DNA of 64,000 bases, taken from contig OZ220748.1 of assembly GCA_965117035.1 (NCBI GenBank), forward strand, positions 2,232,001-2,296,000, in the 5' to 3' direction. The translations under genes and the position numbers were made by a program. This document shows, one piece after another, positions 25,959 to 34,563 of this stretch (its first letter is position 1; each line of letters starts with the position of its first letter). The DNA is from CAZENU01 sp965117035 (GTDB taxonomy: Bacteria > Chloroflexota > Dehalococcoidia > Lucifugimonadales > CAZENU01). Under the pieces are notes generated by a model. That model was not told where the DNA came from, searched no databases, and saw only the letters and a program-made list of their open reading frames with translations.

Positions 25959-26963
25959 TCAGTCGGCCTTGAGAGGCAGCTTGGACAGCACTTCCGGGTT
26001 GACGAGGTTGAGCGGCATCCGGCCGGTCAGCACGCGGGCGACCTCCTGGCCGCACCTGACCGGGACGGACGATATCGCGGGATCGGAGTAGTACGCGGTG
26101 TGAGGCGTCAGCACCACGTTGTCGAGCTCCATCAACGGGTCGTTGGGGTCGGGCGGCTCGAACTCTTGGACGTCGAGTCCGGCCCCCTCGATCCAACCCT
26201 CGGTCAGCGCCCTCACGAGCGCAGCGTGCTCGACGATGGGGCCGCGGGCGACGTTGACCAGGTAGGCCGTCGACTTCATCGCCCGGAACGCCGCCTCGTC
26301 GAACAGGTGGAACGTCTCGTCCGTCCGCGGGCAGTGGACCGAGATGTAGTCGGACCGCGCCAGCAGCTCGTCGAACCCGACCCGCTCGACGCCGTACTCG
26401 GCGAAGACCGAGTCGGGGACGTAGGGATCGACGGCCACGACGGTCATCTCGAACGCCGCGGCGCGGCGGGCGAAGAAGCGGCCGGAGTTGCCGAGGCCGA
26501 CCAGGCCGACCGTCTCGCCGTGCAGGCTGCCGACCGGCGGCGGAGTGATCGGCTCCCACCTGCCGCCCCGGATGTCGCGGTCGAGCACGAGGAGCCTGCG
26601 GTTGCAGGCGAGCATCAGCGCGAAGGCGTGGTTGGCGACCTCCTTGATCCACAGGTCGGGAAGGTTGACCACCGCGATTCCCTTCTCGGTCGCCGCCTCC
26701 ACGTCGACCACGTCCACCCCGATGCCGGTCCTCAGGATCACCCTGCAGCGCTCGAGAGCCTCGATGACGCGGCGGGGCATGGGCGACTCGCGGTCGATCA
26801 CGCCGTCGGCTTCGCGCGCGGCCTCGAGCACCTCGTCGGGGTCGTCGGTGTACGGGGTGACGACGTGCCGCGCCCCGACGCGGGCGAGCTCCAGCCGTTC
26901 CGGTTCCATGGTGTCGCGTGGGTGGACCCCGACGCGGACGACAGTGTACTTGTAGTCTGTCAT
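25959..26963 (-). CDS. D-isomer 2-hydroxyacid dehydrogenase family protein
   Basis: NAD-dependent dehydrogenase of 334 residues in the phosphoglycerate dehydrogenase/CtBP group. The nucleotide-binding motif is GLVGLGNSGRFF. The catalytic Arg is in NVARGPIVEH, the Glu in LDVQEFEPPDPN and the His in LTPHTAYYS, so the triad is complete. NLPDLWIKEVANHAFALMLA is the conserved dimer/substrate helix; the usual SVAEHTIAL reads EVANHAFAL. Without an ACT domain it is unlikely to be the main serine-pathway enzyme. It is the last gene of the priA-side run on this strand. Confidence 0.88.
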   Translation of the reverse strand: MTDYKYTVVRVGVHPRDTMEPERLELARVGARHVVTPYTDDPDEVLEAAREADGVIDRESPMPRRVIEALERCRVILRTGIGVDVVDVEAATEKGIAVVNLPDLWIKEVANHAFALMLACNRRLLVLDRDIRGGRWEPITPPPVGSLHGETVGLVGLGNSGRFFARRAAAFEMTVVAVDPYVPDSVFAEYGVERVGFDELLARSDYISVHCPRTDETFHLFDEAAFRAMKSTAYLVNVARGPIVEHAALVRALTEGWIEGAGLDVQEFEPPDPNDPLMELDNVVLTPHTAYYSDPAISSVPVRCGQEVARVLTGRMPLNLVNPEVLSKLPLKAD

Positions 26964-26999
26964 GGCTGTTTGGGGGCCGATAGCGGCCGGGCCGGAATT

Positions 27000-29396
27000 C
27001 TAGGCCACGTCCGAGCCGGGTGTCAAAGCCAGCACGGGGGCTATCGCGACGAACGCGGCCGCGTAGAGGGCGGCCGCGATGACGACGGCCCATGTAAAGC
27101 CAAGCGCCATCGCCACGAACACGACCAGGATCGTGCCGAGCACGGACGCAGCGCCGTTGATCCCCCATGCCCACGGGACGAAGTGGCGGGAGACGCGGGA
27201 TACGGCGGCGAGACCGGTGGGCAGCGGCATGCCCATCAGCACGCCCGGGACCGCCATCATGAACGCCGTGACCGCGACACGCGTCCCCAGCGAGGCGCCG
27301 AGGAGGGCGTCGAACAGCGGCGACTGGACCAGCAGCAGCGCGACGACCGCGGCGGGAGCGCCGAGCAGGCCGACGGCGAGCCTGGCCCGGGGCCGGAGCG
27401 GCAGCCGCGACGACGCGTACGAGCCGATTCCGGCGAACACGAGCAGGGAGCCGAGCACGACCGGAATCGAGTATCCGGGGTGGCCGAGAAACAGCACGAA
27501 GCGCTGCATCATGCTGATCTCGACGAACATGAACGCCACGCCTATCAGGGCGAAGTAGGCGGCGGGAGACCACCATCGGACGGTCCGCAGTCCCCGCCGC
27601 CTGAACAGCGCGAGCGGGCCCAGGATCAGCGCCGCCGACAGCAGCGCCCCCACGCCCAGCATGCTGCCGAGCACGGTGATGGCCACGGGGCGGTTCACGC
27701 CCCTGAGCGACTCGTCCACCTCGCCGAAGTCGTCGAGGAACCGGGACCACCGGTAGTACTCGAAGAAGAAGGGCCGGTCGTCGTAGACCGGCGCGACGTT
27801 GTAGGGGTAGTCGTCGAGGAACTCCTCCTCGCGGCCGTCGGCGAAGGCGGCGAGCATCTCGGCGTAGGCCGTGGGCGCCTCCACGCCCGGCGCCGCGAAG
27901 ATGATCCCGTCCGCCTCGGCGGCGACCTCCTCGAGGGCGGCGATCTCGTCCGGCGTGAACGGGGAGCGCTTGACCAGCGACATGGCGAGCACGGGGTTCA
28001 AGCTCATGACTACGATGTGGTCGGCCGGCTCGGCCGCGCCCAGCTCGTCGAGCGCCCGGTAGGCGATCGCGACGACGCGCAGCGTCTCCCGCGCCGGGGT
28101 CAGCCGGAACCGTGACACGGCCAGGATGCCGTCGGGGCCGAGGTGGGAGAGCAGGTCGCGAAAGGCCTCGACGGTGTAGACGTAGTTCTCGGAGAGCACG
28201 TACGCGCCGGTGGAGAGGCCCGCCCAGGTGACGACGCCGGTCATCTGTATCACGTCGAACTGCCGGCCGGAGCGCCGGACGAAGCTGCGTCCCTCGCCGA
28301 CGACTGGCTCGGCGAGCGGCGACTGGTAGATGTTGCCCGCGAAATCGGCGTAGGTGTCGCGGCCCAGCTCCAGCATGGCGGGATTCAGCTCGACCCCGGT
28401 GACGGACGCCGCGCCCATCTGGTGGGCGACGTATATCTCGTGGCCGCCGCCGGGGCCGATGACCAGCACGTCGCCGCCGGGCCGCAACAGCATGGCAAGC
28501 TCGTAGTTGGTCAGCTCCACCAGCTCCGGCCGCTCGACGCCGTCGCGTACGTCCGGCCGGCGGAAGATGTAGGTCTGCGCGTCGCCGTCGACCGTTGCGA
28601 CCTTGATCGCGTCGCCGGACCAGCCAGGCAGGAACGGGTGCACCGAGTCGTCGGCCTCGACGACGTCGATGCGGGCGATGGGCGTCCAGCGCGTCTCGAC
28701 GATCCGGGCGCCCTGCAGCTCCATCGTCTCCGCGAGCGTCTTCGTGCCGGCGGGCCGGGCGGGCACCAGGTCGTCAGCCCAGGGCACGGCGGCCAGGAGC
28801 GCGACGGTCACGACCAGGAGACCGCCGAGCATCCGGCCGCGGTGCGAGCCGAGCGCGAAGACGGCTCCCGCCAGGGCGAGTACGGCGGCCATCAGCACCA
28901 GCGCCCGGGGCGCTCCCAGCGGCTCGATGAGGAAGAAGAAGAGGTAGCAGCCCAGGGCGGAGCCGGCCAGGTCGACGAAGTAGACCATCCCGATGCGGTC
29001 CACCCAGACCGTGAATACGATCGCCAATGCCAGGCCGGCAAACAGGAACGGCGCCGCGAACACGGCGTAGTAGAGGCCGAGGGCTCCGTAGTCCCAGCCG
29101 GACAGGTCGAAGGTATCCAGCCTGACGCGGGCTGCCAGTGCGAAGGCCGCCACCGTGGACACTCCCGCGGCGGAGGCGGACGCGGCGAGCCATGCCTCCC
29201 ACCGGGGCAGGATGCGTTCCGCTCGCGCGGCGAGCAGGGCGCCGCCGGCGCCGAGTCCCAGCAGCGCGGTCGATATGACCATGTACGCCAGGTGGTGCCA
29301 GAGCATGAAGGACAGCAGCCGCATCTGCAGCAGCTCGATGCAGAGCACGGCCGCGGTCAGGAGGAAGACGCCGGTGTAGAGGAACGCGGGTCTCAC
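27000..29396 (-). CDS. Membrane protein with spermidine-synthase-like methyltransferase-fold domain
   Basis: 798 residues in three parts. Residues 1-210 have about seven membrane helices starting FLYTGVFLLTAAVLCIELLQM. Residues about 215-560 form a soluble SpeE-like domain with GPGGGHEIYVAHQMGAASVTG, the acidic strand VELNPAM, and VIQMTGVVTWAGLST; the Asp catalytic residue expected in YDVI-type aminopropyltransferases is replaced in FDVIQMTG, so polyamine synthesis is doubtful. Residues 570-798 have six or seven more helices. Fused membrane SpeE-like proteins are common in bacteria; their role is not established. It sits 72 bp after priA. Confidence 0.8.
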   Translation of the reverse strand: MRPAFLYTGVFLLTAAVLCIELLQMRLLSFMLWHHLAYMVISTALLGLGAGGALLAARAERILPRWEAWLAASASAAGVSTVAAFALAARVRLDTFDLSGWDYGALGLYYAVFAAPFLFAGLALAIVFTVWVDRIGMVYFVDLAGSALGCYLFFFLIEPLGAPRALVLMAAVLALAGAVFALGSHRGRMLGGLLVVTVALLAAVPWADDLVPARPAGTKTLAETMELQGARIVETRWTPIARIDVVEADDSVHPFLPGWSGDAIKVATVDGDAQTYIFRRPDVRDGVERPELVELTNYELAMLLRPGGDVLVIGPGGGHEIYVAHQMGAASVTGVELNPAMLELGRDTYADFAGNIYQSPLAEPVVGEGRSFVRRSGRQFDVIQMTGVVTWAGLSTGAYVLSENYVYTVEAFRDLLSHLGPDGILAVSRFRLTPARETLRVVAIAYRALDELGAAEPADHIVVMSLNPVLAMSLVKRSPFTPDEIAALEEVAAEADGIIFAAPGVEAPTAYAEMLAAFADGREEEFLDDYPYNVAPVYDDRPFFFEYYRWSRFLDDFGEVDESLRGVNRPVAITVLGSMLGVGALLSAALILGPLALFRRRGLRTVRWWSPAAYFALIGVAFMFVEISMMQRFVLFLGHPGYSIPVVLGSLLVFAGIGSYASSRLPLRPRARLAVGLLGAPAAVVALLLVQSPLFDALLGASLGTRVAVTAFMMAVPGVLMGMPLPTGLAAVSRVSRHFVPWAWGINGAASVLGTILVVFVAMALGFTWAVVIAAALYAAAFVAIAPVLALTPGSDVA

Positions 29397-29468
29397 GGCG
29401 CCGTACGATCCGGGGCCCGCGCGCGGCCGGGGCCGGCCAGGAGACGGAGGAGCGGCGCCGGCCCAGGC

Positions 29469-31904
29469 CTAGTCAAGGCCCACGGGGTCGACGTCGACGA
29501 CCCAGCCTCTCGGGAGCGGCGCGTCCTCGAGGAGACGGCGCGGCGCGGGACCCCGCAGGTGCAGCCGCCACCGGTAGTGGCCGCGGACGCGCGCGGGGTA
29601 TCCCGGCACGGGGCCGAGCACCTCTATGTCGGAATGGCCCCACGCGTCGCGCCCCCGGCGCAGGCCCTCGGCCAGGCGCAGCGCCTCGCGCTCGCAGGAG
29701 GCCTGGTTGGTGTGCGAGTACTCGAGGCGGACGAGCCGGGAGAACGGCGGGTTCCCCTGTTCCCCGCGATGGACGATCTCCTGCTCGTAGTAGCCGGGGT
29801 AGTCCTGGGCGGCGGCGGCCCTGATGGCGTAGTTGTCGGGCCGGAAGGTCTGGATCACCACGCTGCCGCCGGAAGGCCCCCTGCCGGCGCGCCCGGACAC
29901 CTGGCACAGTAGCTGGAACGCCCGCTCCGCGGCGCGATGGTCCGGGACGTGCAGCCCCACGTCGGCCAGCACGGCGCCGACGAGCGTGACGGACGGGAAG
30001 TGCAGCCCCTTCGCGATCATCTGCGTGCCGACCAGGACCCGCGACTCGCCCGAGCGGAACTGCTCCAGCATCTCCTCGTAGGCCTTCGGGCCGCCGACCG
30101 CGTCGCGGTCCCAGCGCGTCACCTCGACCTCGGGATAGCGCCCCTGTACCTCGGCGACGACCGACTGGGTGCCGATGCCGCGGTAGCTCAGGCGGTGGCC
30201 GCCGCACCGTGGGCAGGCGGGGGGCGGCGCCCGGCGGTAGCCGCAGTGGTGGCAGACCAGGCGCGTCCCCTCCTCGTGGTAGGTCATGGCTATCGCGCAT
30301 CTCCGGCAGTCTACGGTCCGGCCGCAGCCGCGGCACTGCACGTAGGAGGCCATGCCGCGCCGGTTGAGGAACAGTATGGCCTGGTTGCCCTCCCGGAGAC
30401 ACGCGTCGAGAGCGGACTGCAACGGCCTGCTGAAGATTCCGACGTTTCCCTCCCGGAGCTCGCTGCGCATATCCACGATCCGGATGTCCGGAAGAGGCTG
30501 CTCGCCCGGCGCTCCGCCGTTGTCGCCGGCGGCCACGCGTTGGGGGAGCCGCAGCAGGGTCGTATCGCCCCGGCGGGCGCGGTGATACGAGACGACGTCC
30601 GGGGTGGCGCTGCCCAGCAGGACGACGGCGCCGGTGAGCCCGGCCAGCGCGGAGGCGACGTCGCGGGCGTGGTAGCGGGGGCTGGCGTTGTGGTCCTTGT
30701 AGGTCCACTCGTGCTCCTCGTCCATGACGACCAGGCCGAGGTCGGGCTGCGGCGCGAATATGGCGCTCCGGGAGCCGATGACGAGGCCGTACTCGCCCTG
30801 CCGCACCTTCCACCACTGGTCGTACCGCTCGCCGGCCGACAGTCCGCTGTGGAGGACGGCCACCTGGCCGGGGAACCTGGAGGCGAAGCGCTCGATCGTC
30901 TGCCGGGTGAGCGCGATCTCGGGCACGAGCACGATGGCGCGCCGCCCGAGCGCCAGGCAGCGTTGGACGGCATCGAGGTAGACCTCCGTCTTCCCGCTGC
31001 CTGTGACGCCCTCCAGCAGGAACGTCCGCGGGGAGACAGCGCGGTCTTCCAGAGCGCGTCCGACGGCGAGGGCGGCGCGGCGCTGGGCCTCGGTGAGCAC
31101 GACGGGCCGGGCCGACGGGAAGACGTCGCCGGCCAGGGGGTCGCGGTCGACGGGTACCGCCACGAGCTCAATCCACCCCTTCTCCACGAGCGCCTTGACC
31201 GCGTACCCGTACTCCCTGCGGGCATCGGACGCAGGCATCGGAGTACCCCGCGCCCGAAGGCGCTCAAGAAACGCCGTCTGGCGGGCCGCCCTTTCCGACA
31301 CGGGCGCAAGCGAGTCGGGGGAGGAGACCGCGGCGTCGGTCAGCCTGACGAAGGTGCGGGTCTTCGGGGAGACCCTGGCGCCCGCCCAGCGGTGCGATCG
31401 GACGACGAGGCCCTGGTCCGCGAGCCGGGCCAGCGCCGCGCCTGTCCGGTCGCCCATGGCCCTCGCGGCCTGCTCCTCCGACGTGAGGCCACGGGCGCTC
31501 ACGAGCTCGTACACCCTCCGCTGAAACGGGGTGAGCTCGTCGAGCCGGCTTTCGGCGGCGTCGGCGGCCGAGTAGTAGGTCCTGCGCCGCAGGCGGCCGC
31601 CGGGGGGGAGCATCGGGGCCGCGGCCTCGAAGAGCGAGCACAGGTAGAAGGAGCTGACCCATCTCGCCAGCCGGAGCTGGACGTCGGTCAGCGGCGGGAT
31701 GGCGCCGGAGACGCTGAGGATGTCGCGGGTCTCGGGGACGGCGGGCGTCTCGGGCATCGAGAAGACGACGCCCTGGAGGCGCTGGCGACCGAACGGCACG
31801 CGCACCGAGCTGCCGACCCGGACTCTCAGCGAGGAGGGGACCGAGTAGCTGAAGGTGCGCATCGGGGCCACCGGGGCGTCTACCGCGACTTCGGCGAAGG
31901 TCAT
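29469..31904 (-). CDS. priA: Primosomal protein N' (replication restart helicase)
   Basis: PriA reloads the replicative helicase on stalled forks; 811 residues. The N-terminal 3'-DNA-binding domain begins FAEVAVDAPVAPMRTFSYSVP. Helicase motifs: Walker A GVTGSGKTEVY, DEEH in VVMDEEHEWTYKDH, then LGSATPD. The zinc-binding insertion is complete: CRGCGRTVDCRRC and CHHCGYRRAPPPACPRCGG, eight Cys. C-terminal motifs GTQMIAKGLHFP and QVSGRAGRG are present. It follows rplS by 78 bp. Confidence 0.95.
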   Translation of the reverse strand: MTFAEVAVDAPVAPMRTFSYSVPSSLRVRVGSSVRVPFGRQRLQGVVFSMPETPAVPETRDILSVSGAIPPLTDVQLRLARWVSSFYLCSLFEAAAPMLPPGGRLRRRTYYSAADAAESRLDELTPFQRRVYELVSARGLTSEEQAARAMGDRTGAALARLADQGLVVRSHRWAGARVSPKTRTFVRLTDAAVSSPDSLAPVSERAARQTAFLERLRARGTPMPASDARREYGYAVKALVEKGWIELVAVPVDRDPLAGDVFPSARPVVLTEAQRRAALAVGRALEDRAVSPRTFLLEGVTGSGKTEVYLDAVQRCLALGRRAIVLVPEIALTRQTIERFASRFPGQVAVLHSGLSAGERYDQWWKVRQGEYGLVIGSRSAIFAPQPDLGLVVMDEEHEWTYKDHNASPRYHARDVASALAGLTGAVVLLGSATPDVVSYHRARRGDTTLLRLPQRVAAGDNGGAPGEQPLPDIRIVDMRSELREGNVGIFSRPLQSALDACLREGNQAILFLNRRGMASYVQCRGCGRTVDCRRCAIAMTYHEEGTRLVCHHCGYRRAPPPACPRCGGHRLSYRGIGTQSVVAEVQGRYPEVEVTRWDRDAVGGPKAYEEMLEQFRSGESRVLVGTQMIAKGLHFPSVTLVGAVLADVGLHVPDHRAAERAFQLLCQVSGRAGRGPSGGSVVIQTFRPDNYAIRAAAAQDYPGYYEQEIVHRGEQGNPPFSRLVRLEYSHTNQASCEREALRLAEGLRRGRDAWGHSDIEVLGPVPGYPARVRGHYRWRLHLRGPAPRRLLEDAPLPRGWVVDVDPVGLD

Positions 31905-31982
31905 CGCCTCATCCGCCGGGAATGCGGCATCGGGGCTGCCGCGACTCGGACAGGCCGCCTGCCAGCGGCCGGGGGACGGGGC

Positions 31983-32333
31983 CTACCGCGCGCGCCGGCG
32001 GTCTTCCTTGATCCTGGCCGCGCGTCCCGACCTTCCCCTGAGGTAGTAGAGCCTGGCGCGGCGGACGGAGCCGTAGCGGGCCACCTCGACGGCCTCGACC
32101 GCGGGTGAGTTGGTCAGGAATGTCCGCTCGACGCCGACCTCGTGGCTGACGCGGCGTACCGTGAAGGATGCGCCAGGGCCCTTGCCCCTGCGCCGCATCA
32201 CGACGCCCTCGAAGACCTGCGTGCGCACACGGTCGCCTTCCTTGACTCTCGTGCTGACGCGGACGGTGTCTCCCGGGCGGAAGTCTTCCACGTTCGGGTT
32301 GGGTTCGATGTCGATCAGGTCGTGGGCGTCCAT
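31983..32333 (-). CDS. rplS: Large ribosomal subunit protein bL19
   Basis: Ribosomal protein at the 30S-50S interface; 116 residues, the normal length. Diagnostic stretches are PNVEDFRPGDTVRVSTRVKE, TQVFEGVVMRRRGKG and the C-terminal GSVRRARLYYLRGRSGRAARIKE. In most bacteria it directly follows trmD; here the two are kept on the same strand but separated by about 790 bp of repeat elements, and rplS has its own promoter. Confidence 0.97.
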   Translation of the reverse strand: MDAHDLIDIEPNPNVEDFRPGDTVRVSTRVKEGDRVRTQVFEGVVMRRRGKGPGASFTVRRVSHEVGVERTFLTNSPAVEAVEVARYGSVRRARLYYLRGRSGRAARIKEDRRRAR

Positions 32334-32405
32334 GGGTTATCTGGCCTTGGATGGATGGTGGCGGCGGCCGGCAGGTCTCGACTGACTGGCCGGGAAAGCC
32401 TGTCC

Positions 32406-32435
32406 ATTCTAGCCACTGGTGCGGCGCGGGCGCAA
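32406..32435 (-). promoter_or_regulatory. Promoter of rplS-priA
   Basis: Minus strand TTGCGC (32435-32430), 18 bases, TAGAAT (32411-32406). The leader to the rplS ATG would be about 65 bases. The repeat insertions lie upstream of it. Confidence 0.6.
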
Positions 32436-32526
32436 GGTCTTTGGGCGCTCCCCGACTGTTCAAATCCGAAGAGAGGCGCGGCTACAGGAGCCCGCCGGGA
32501 AGGGGCCGCATTTCGCGCGAACTGTT

Positions 32527-32663
32527 CCAAAACGTTCCATTCTGTTCCGTTCGTACCTGGCGGGTGGAACACCCTGGGCGGAGAATGGAACACCGGTGTT
32601 CCGCTCGCCCTATCCGCGGTGGAACGCCGCGGTACGAAGTGGAACAGGAGTGTTCCATTTTGG
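32527..32663. repeat. Inverted-repeat element with TGTTCC motifs
   Basis: A 137-bp non-coding element whose ends are imperfect inverted repeats of about 31 bp. The left end runs CCAAAA...CTGTTCC...TTCGTACC (32527-32557) and the right end is its complement GGTACGAA...GGAACAG...TTTTGG (32631-32663). The interior has a perfect 16-bp palindrome GGAACACCGGTGTTCC (32587-32602) and further GGTGGAAC copies. It looks like a small MITE-type element, found only once in the window. Confidence 0.65.
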
Positions 32664-32755
32664 ATGGTGGATAGTCGAGCCTTGGGACTGCCGGGTCGTT
32701 TGTCGCGGGCACATAGTAGCACGGATGTGCTTCCGACGCAACCGTCGGCGGACGC

Positions 32756-32936
32756 GTAACTGTTCAGAGTAGGTTAGGCGGAACGTCTGAACTGTGATTC
32801 GTGGGATCCTGATGATGGGGATGATTTGGTGCTGAGCCGCGCCCACTCTTCGTTGCGGCCCCTCGATACACCCCGACGAAGCGTCGGGGCACTCGGGGCG
32901 AACGGGTCAGGTGCCCCCTCAACTCTGAACAGTTGC
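32756..32936. repeat. Dispersed palindromic repeat, family A copy 2
   Basis: Starts GTAACTGTTCAGAGT and ends CTCTGAACAGTTGC. Its right half (CCCCTCGATACACCCCGACG, then a hairpin around GTCGGGGCACTCGGGG) is almost identical to 38116-38190 and, inverted, to 58817-58880. At 181 bp it is longer than other copies. Confidence 0.7.
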
Positions 32937-32946
32937 GCGGCGGGGC

Positions 32947-33105
32947 GTAACTGCTCAGAGTTGAAGGCTCTCCCCTCTCTTCCTGTTAGCCGTGAGTGGC
33001 CCGCCGCTCCGGGCGGGCTGTATCGAAGGGCGGCGCCAGCGGTTGTGTGCGCCCCTCGATACGCGCCGCTCAAAGTGGCGGCGCTACTCGGGGTGAACAG
33101 GTTGC
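32947..33105. repeat. Dispersed palindromic repeat, family A copy 3
   Basis: Starts GTAACTGCTCAGAGTTGA, contains GGCCCGCCGCTCCGGGCGGGC and TATCGAAGGG as in the 13336 copy, and ends GGGGTGAACAGGTTGCC. It follows copy 2 by 10 bp, so two elements are tandem or nested between trmD and rplS. Confidence 0.65.
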
Positions 33106-33126
33106 CTTGGAGGTGAGTTGGAGAAG

Positions 33127-33867
33127 TTAGCGTTCGGCCTGCAACTCGTCGAGGAGGAGGCGGTCTTCGTCGGACAGGTCGGCGGTTTCGAGCAGGTCGG
33201 GCCTGCGTTCGAGCGTGCGGCGCAGCGCCTCGCGGCGCCGCCAGCGGGCGATCTCGCCGTGGTCGCCGGAGAGGAGCACGTCCGGCACCCTCATGCCGCG
33301 GAAATCGGCCGGGCGCGTGTACTGGGGGTGCTGCAGCAGGCCGGTCGCGAACGAGTCGTCCCGCGTCGACTCGATGGACCCGACGACGCCCTCGACCAGG
33401 CGGGCGACGGCCTCGATCAGCACCATCGCCGCGAGCTCGCCGCCGCCGAGGACATAGTCGCCGATGCTGATCTCGTCGGTGGCGAGATGCCGCCGCACCC
33501 GCTCGTCGAAGCCCTCGTAACGGCCGCAGACGAGCACCAGGTCGTCGTTGCGCGACAGCTCCTCGACGACCGGCTGCGTCAGCCTCCGTCCCTGTGGCGA
33601 CAGGAGGACGACGGGAACGCCGACGTCCAGTCCCGCGGAGGCGCGGACGTGCTCGACGGCGTCGAACAGCGGCTCCGGCTTCATGAGCATCCCCGGGCCG
33701 CCGCCGAAGGTGTAGTCGTCGACCGTCCTGTGCCGGTCGCGGGCGTAGTCCCTGATGTTGACGAGGTCGATGCCGATGGCGCCGTTCTCGCGGGCCCTGG
33801 CCGCGATTCCGTGGTCGAACGGGCCCGAGAACATCTCGGGGAAGAGGGTGAGGACGTGGAAGCGCAT
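33127..33867 (-). CDS. trmD: tRNA (guanine-N1)-methyltransferase
   Basis: Methylates G37 next to the anticodon in several tRNAs, preventing frameshifting; 246 residues. The start begins MRFHVLTLFPEMF at ATG 33867, with GGAG nine bases upstream; ATG 33876 is possible. The SPOUT knot motifs are LSPQGRRLTQ, LVCGRYEGFDERV and ISIGDYVLGGGELAAMVLIEA; GLLQHPQYTRP is the conserved C-domain motif. It lies 44 bp downstream of the MoaB-like gene. Confidence 0.96.
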   Translation of the reverse strand: MRFHVLTLFPEMFSGPFDHGIAARARENGAIGIDLVNIRDYARDRHRTVDDYTFGGGPGMLMKPEPLFDAVEHVRASAGLDVGVPVVLLSPQGRRLTQPVVEELSRNDDLVLVCGRYEGFDERVRRHLATDEISIGDYVLGGGELAAMVLIEAVARLVEGVVGSIESTRDDSFATGLLQHPQYTRPADFRGMRVPDVLLSGDHGEIARWRRREALRRTLERRPDLLETADLSDEDRLLLDELQAER

Positions 33868-33911
33868 CGGCGCCATCTCCGGGCCAGCCTCGGGGGGCGG
33901 CCGCGCCGGGC

Positions 33912-34418
33912 CTAGTGGGATGGATGCCCGCGGCGGCCCTGGAGCATTTCGAGGCCGTGGGGGATGGCCTCGATGGCGATCTCCAGCGTCTCGCGGACGG
34001 CCTTGGGGCTGCCGGGCAGGTTGACGATGAGGCATCCCGCGCGCACGCCGGCGGCGGAGCGGCTCAGCATCGCGAGCGGCGTGACGCGCAGCGTCCCGGT
34101 GCGCATCGCCTCCGCGATGCCGGGGACCTCGAACTCGATCACGTCGCGGGTCGCCTCGGGCGTGACGTCGCGGGGGCCGAGGCCGGTGCCGCCGGTCGTG
34201 ACGACGACGTCGACGGCGCCCCCGTCGCACCACTCGGCGAGCCTGGCGGCTATCAGCTCCCGCTCGTCGGGAACGATATCGCGCAGCTCCAGGGCGAACC
34301 CGGCCGCGGTCATCATTTCGACGATCACGTCACCGCTGGTGTCGGCGCGCTCTCCCTTCGAGCCGGCGTCGCTCGAGGTGAGTACGGCGAGCTTGAAGGG
34401 GCGGTTGTCTTGCGGCAA
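33912..34418 (-). CDS. moaB: MoaB/Mog-family molybdenum cofactor protein
   Basis: 168-residue molybdopterin-binding-fold protein of the MogA/MoaB family, which adenylylates molybdopterin before metal insertion. Seen: LAVLTSSDAGSKGERADTSG, the strongly conserved VVTTGGTGLGPRDVTPEAT, and the C-terminal GCLIVNLPGSPKAV. There is no in-frame ATG or GTG before the domain, so the start is placed at TTG 34418. It diverges from rsmH across a 145-bp region. MogA and MoaB functions are not separable here. No other moa gene is in the window. Confidence 0.85.
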   Translation of the reverse strand: MPQDNRPFKLAVLTSSDAGSKGERADTSGDVIVEMMTAAGFALELRDIVPDERELIAARLAEWCDGGAVDVVVTTGGTGLGPRDVTPEATRDVIEFEVPGIAEAMRTGTLRVTPLAMLSRSAAGVRAGCLIVNLPGSPKAVRETLEIAIEAIPHGLEMLQGRRGHPSH

Positions 34419-34563
34419 TGCCGTTTCTTGAAAAAGTCTTAAATTAGTACAGAAAAACCCTTGCGGCTCAAACGGGCCGTTTGGGACACTGCGCCGTACT
34501 TGGGCCTGATAACCCTGAATCGGCCGCGCGGTTACAAGTTTAGCACGGCGCGTTCTCAGGCCC

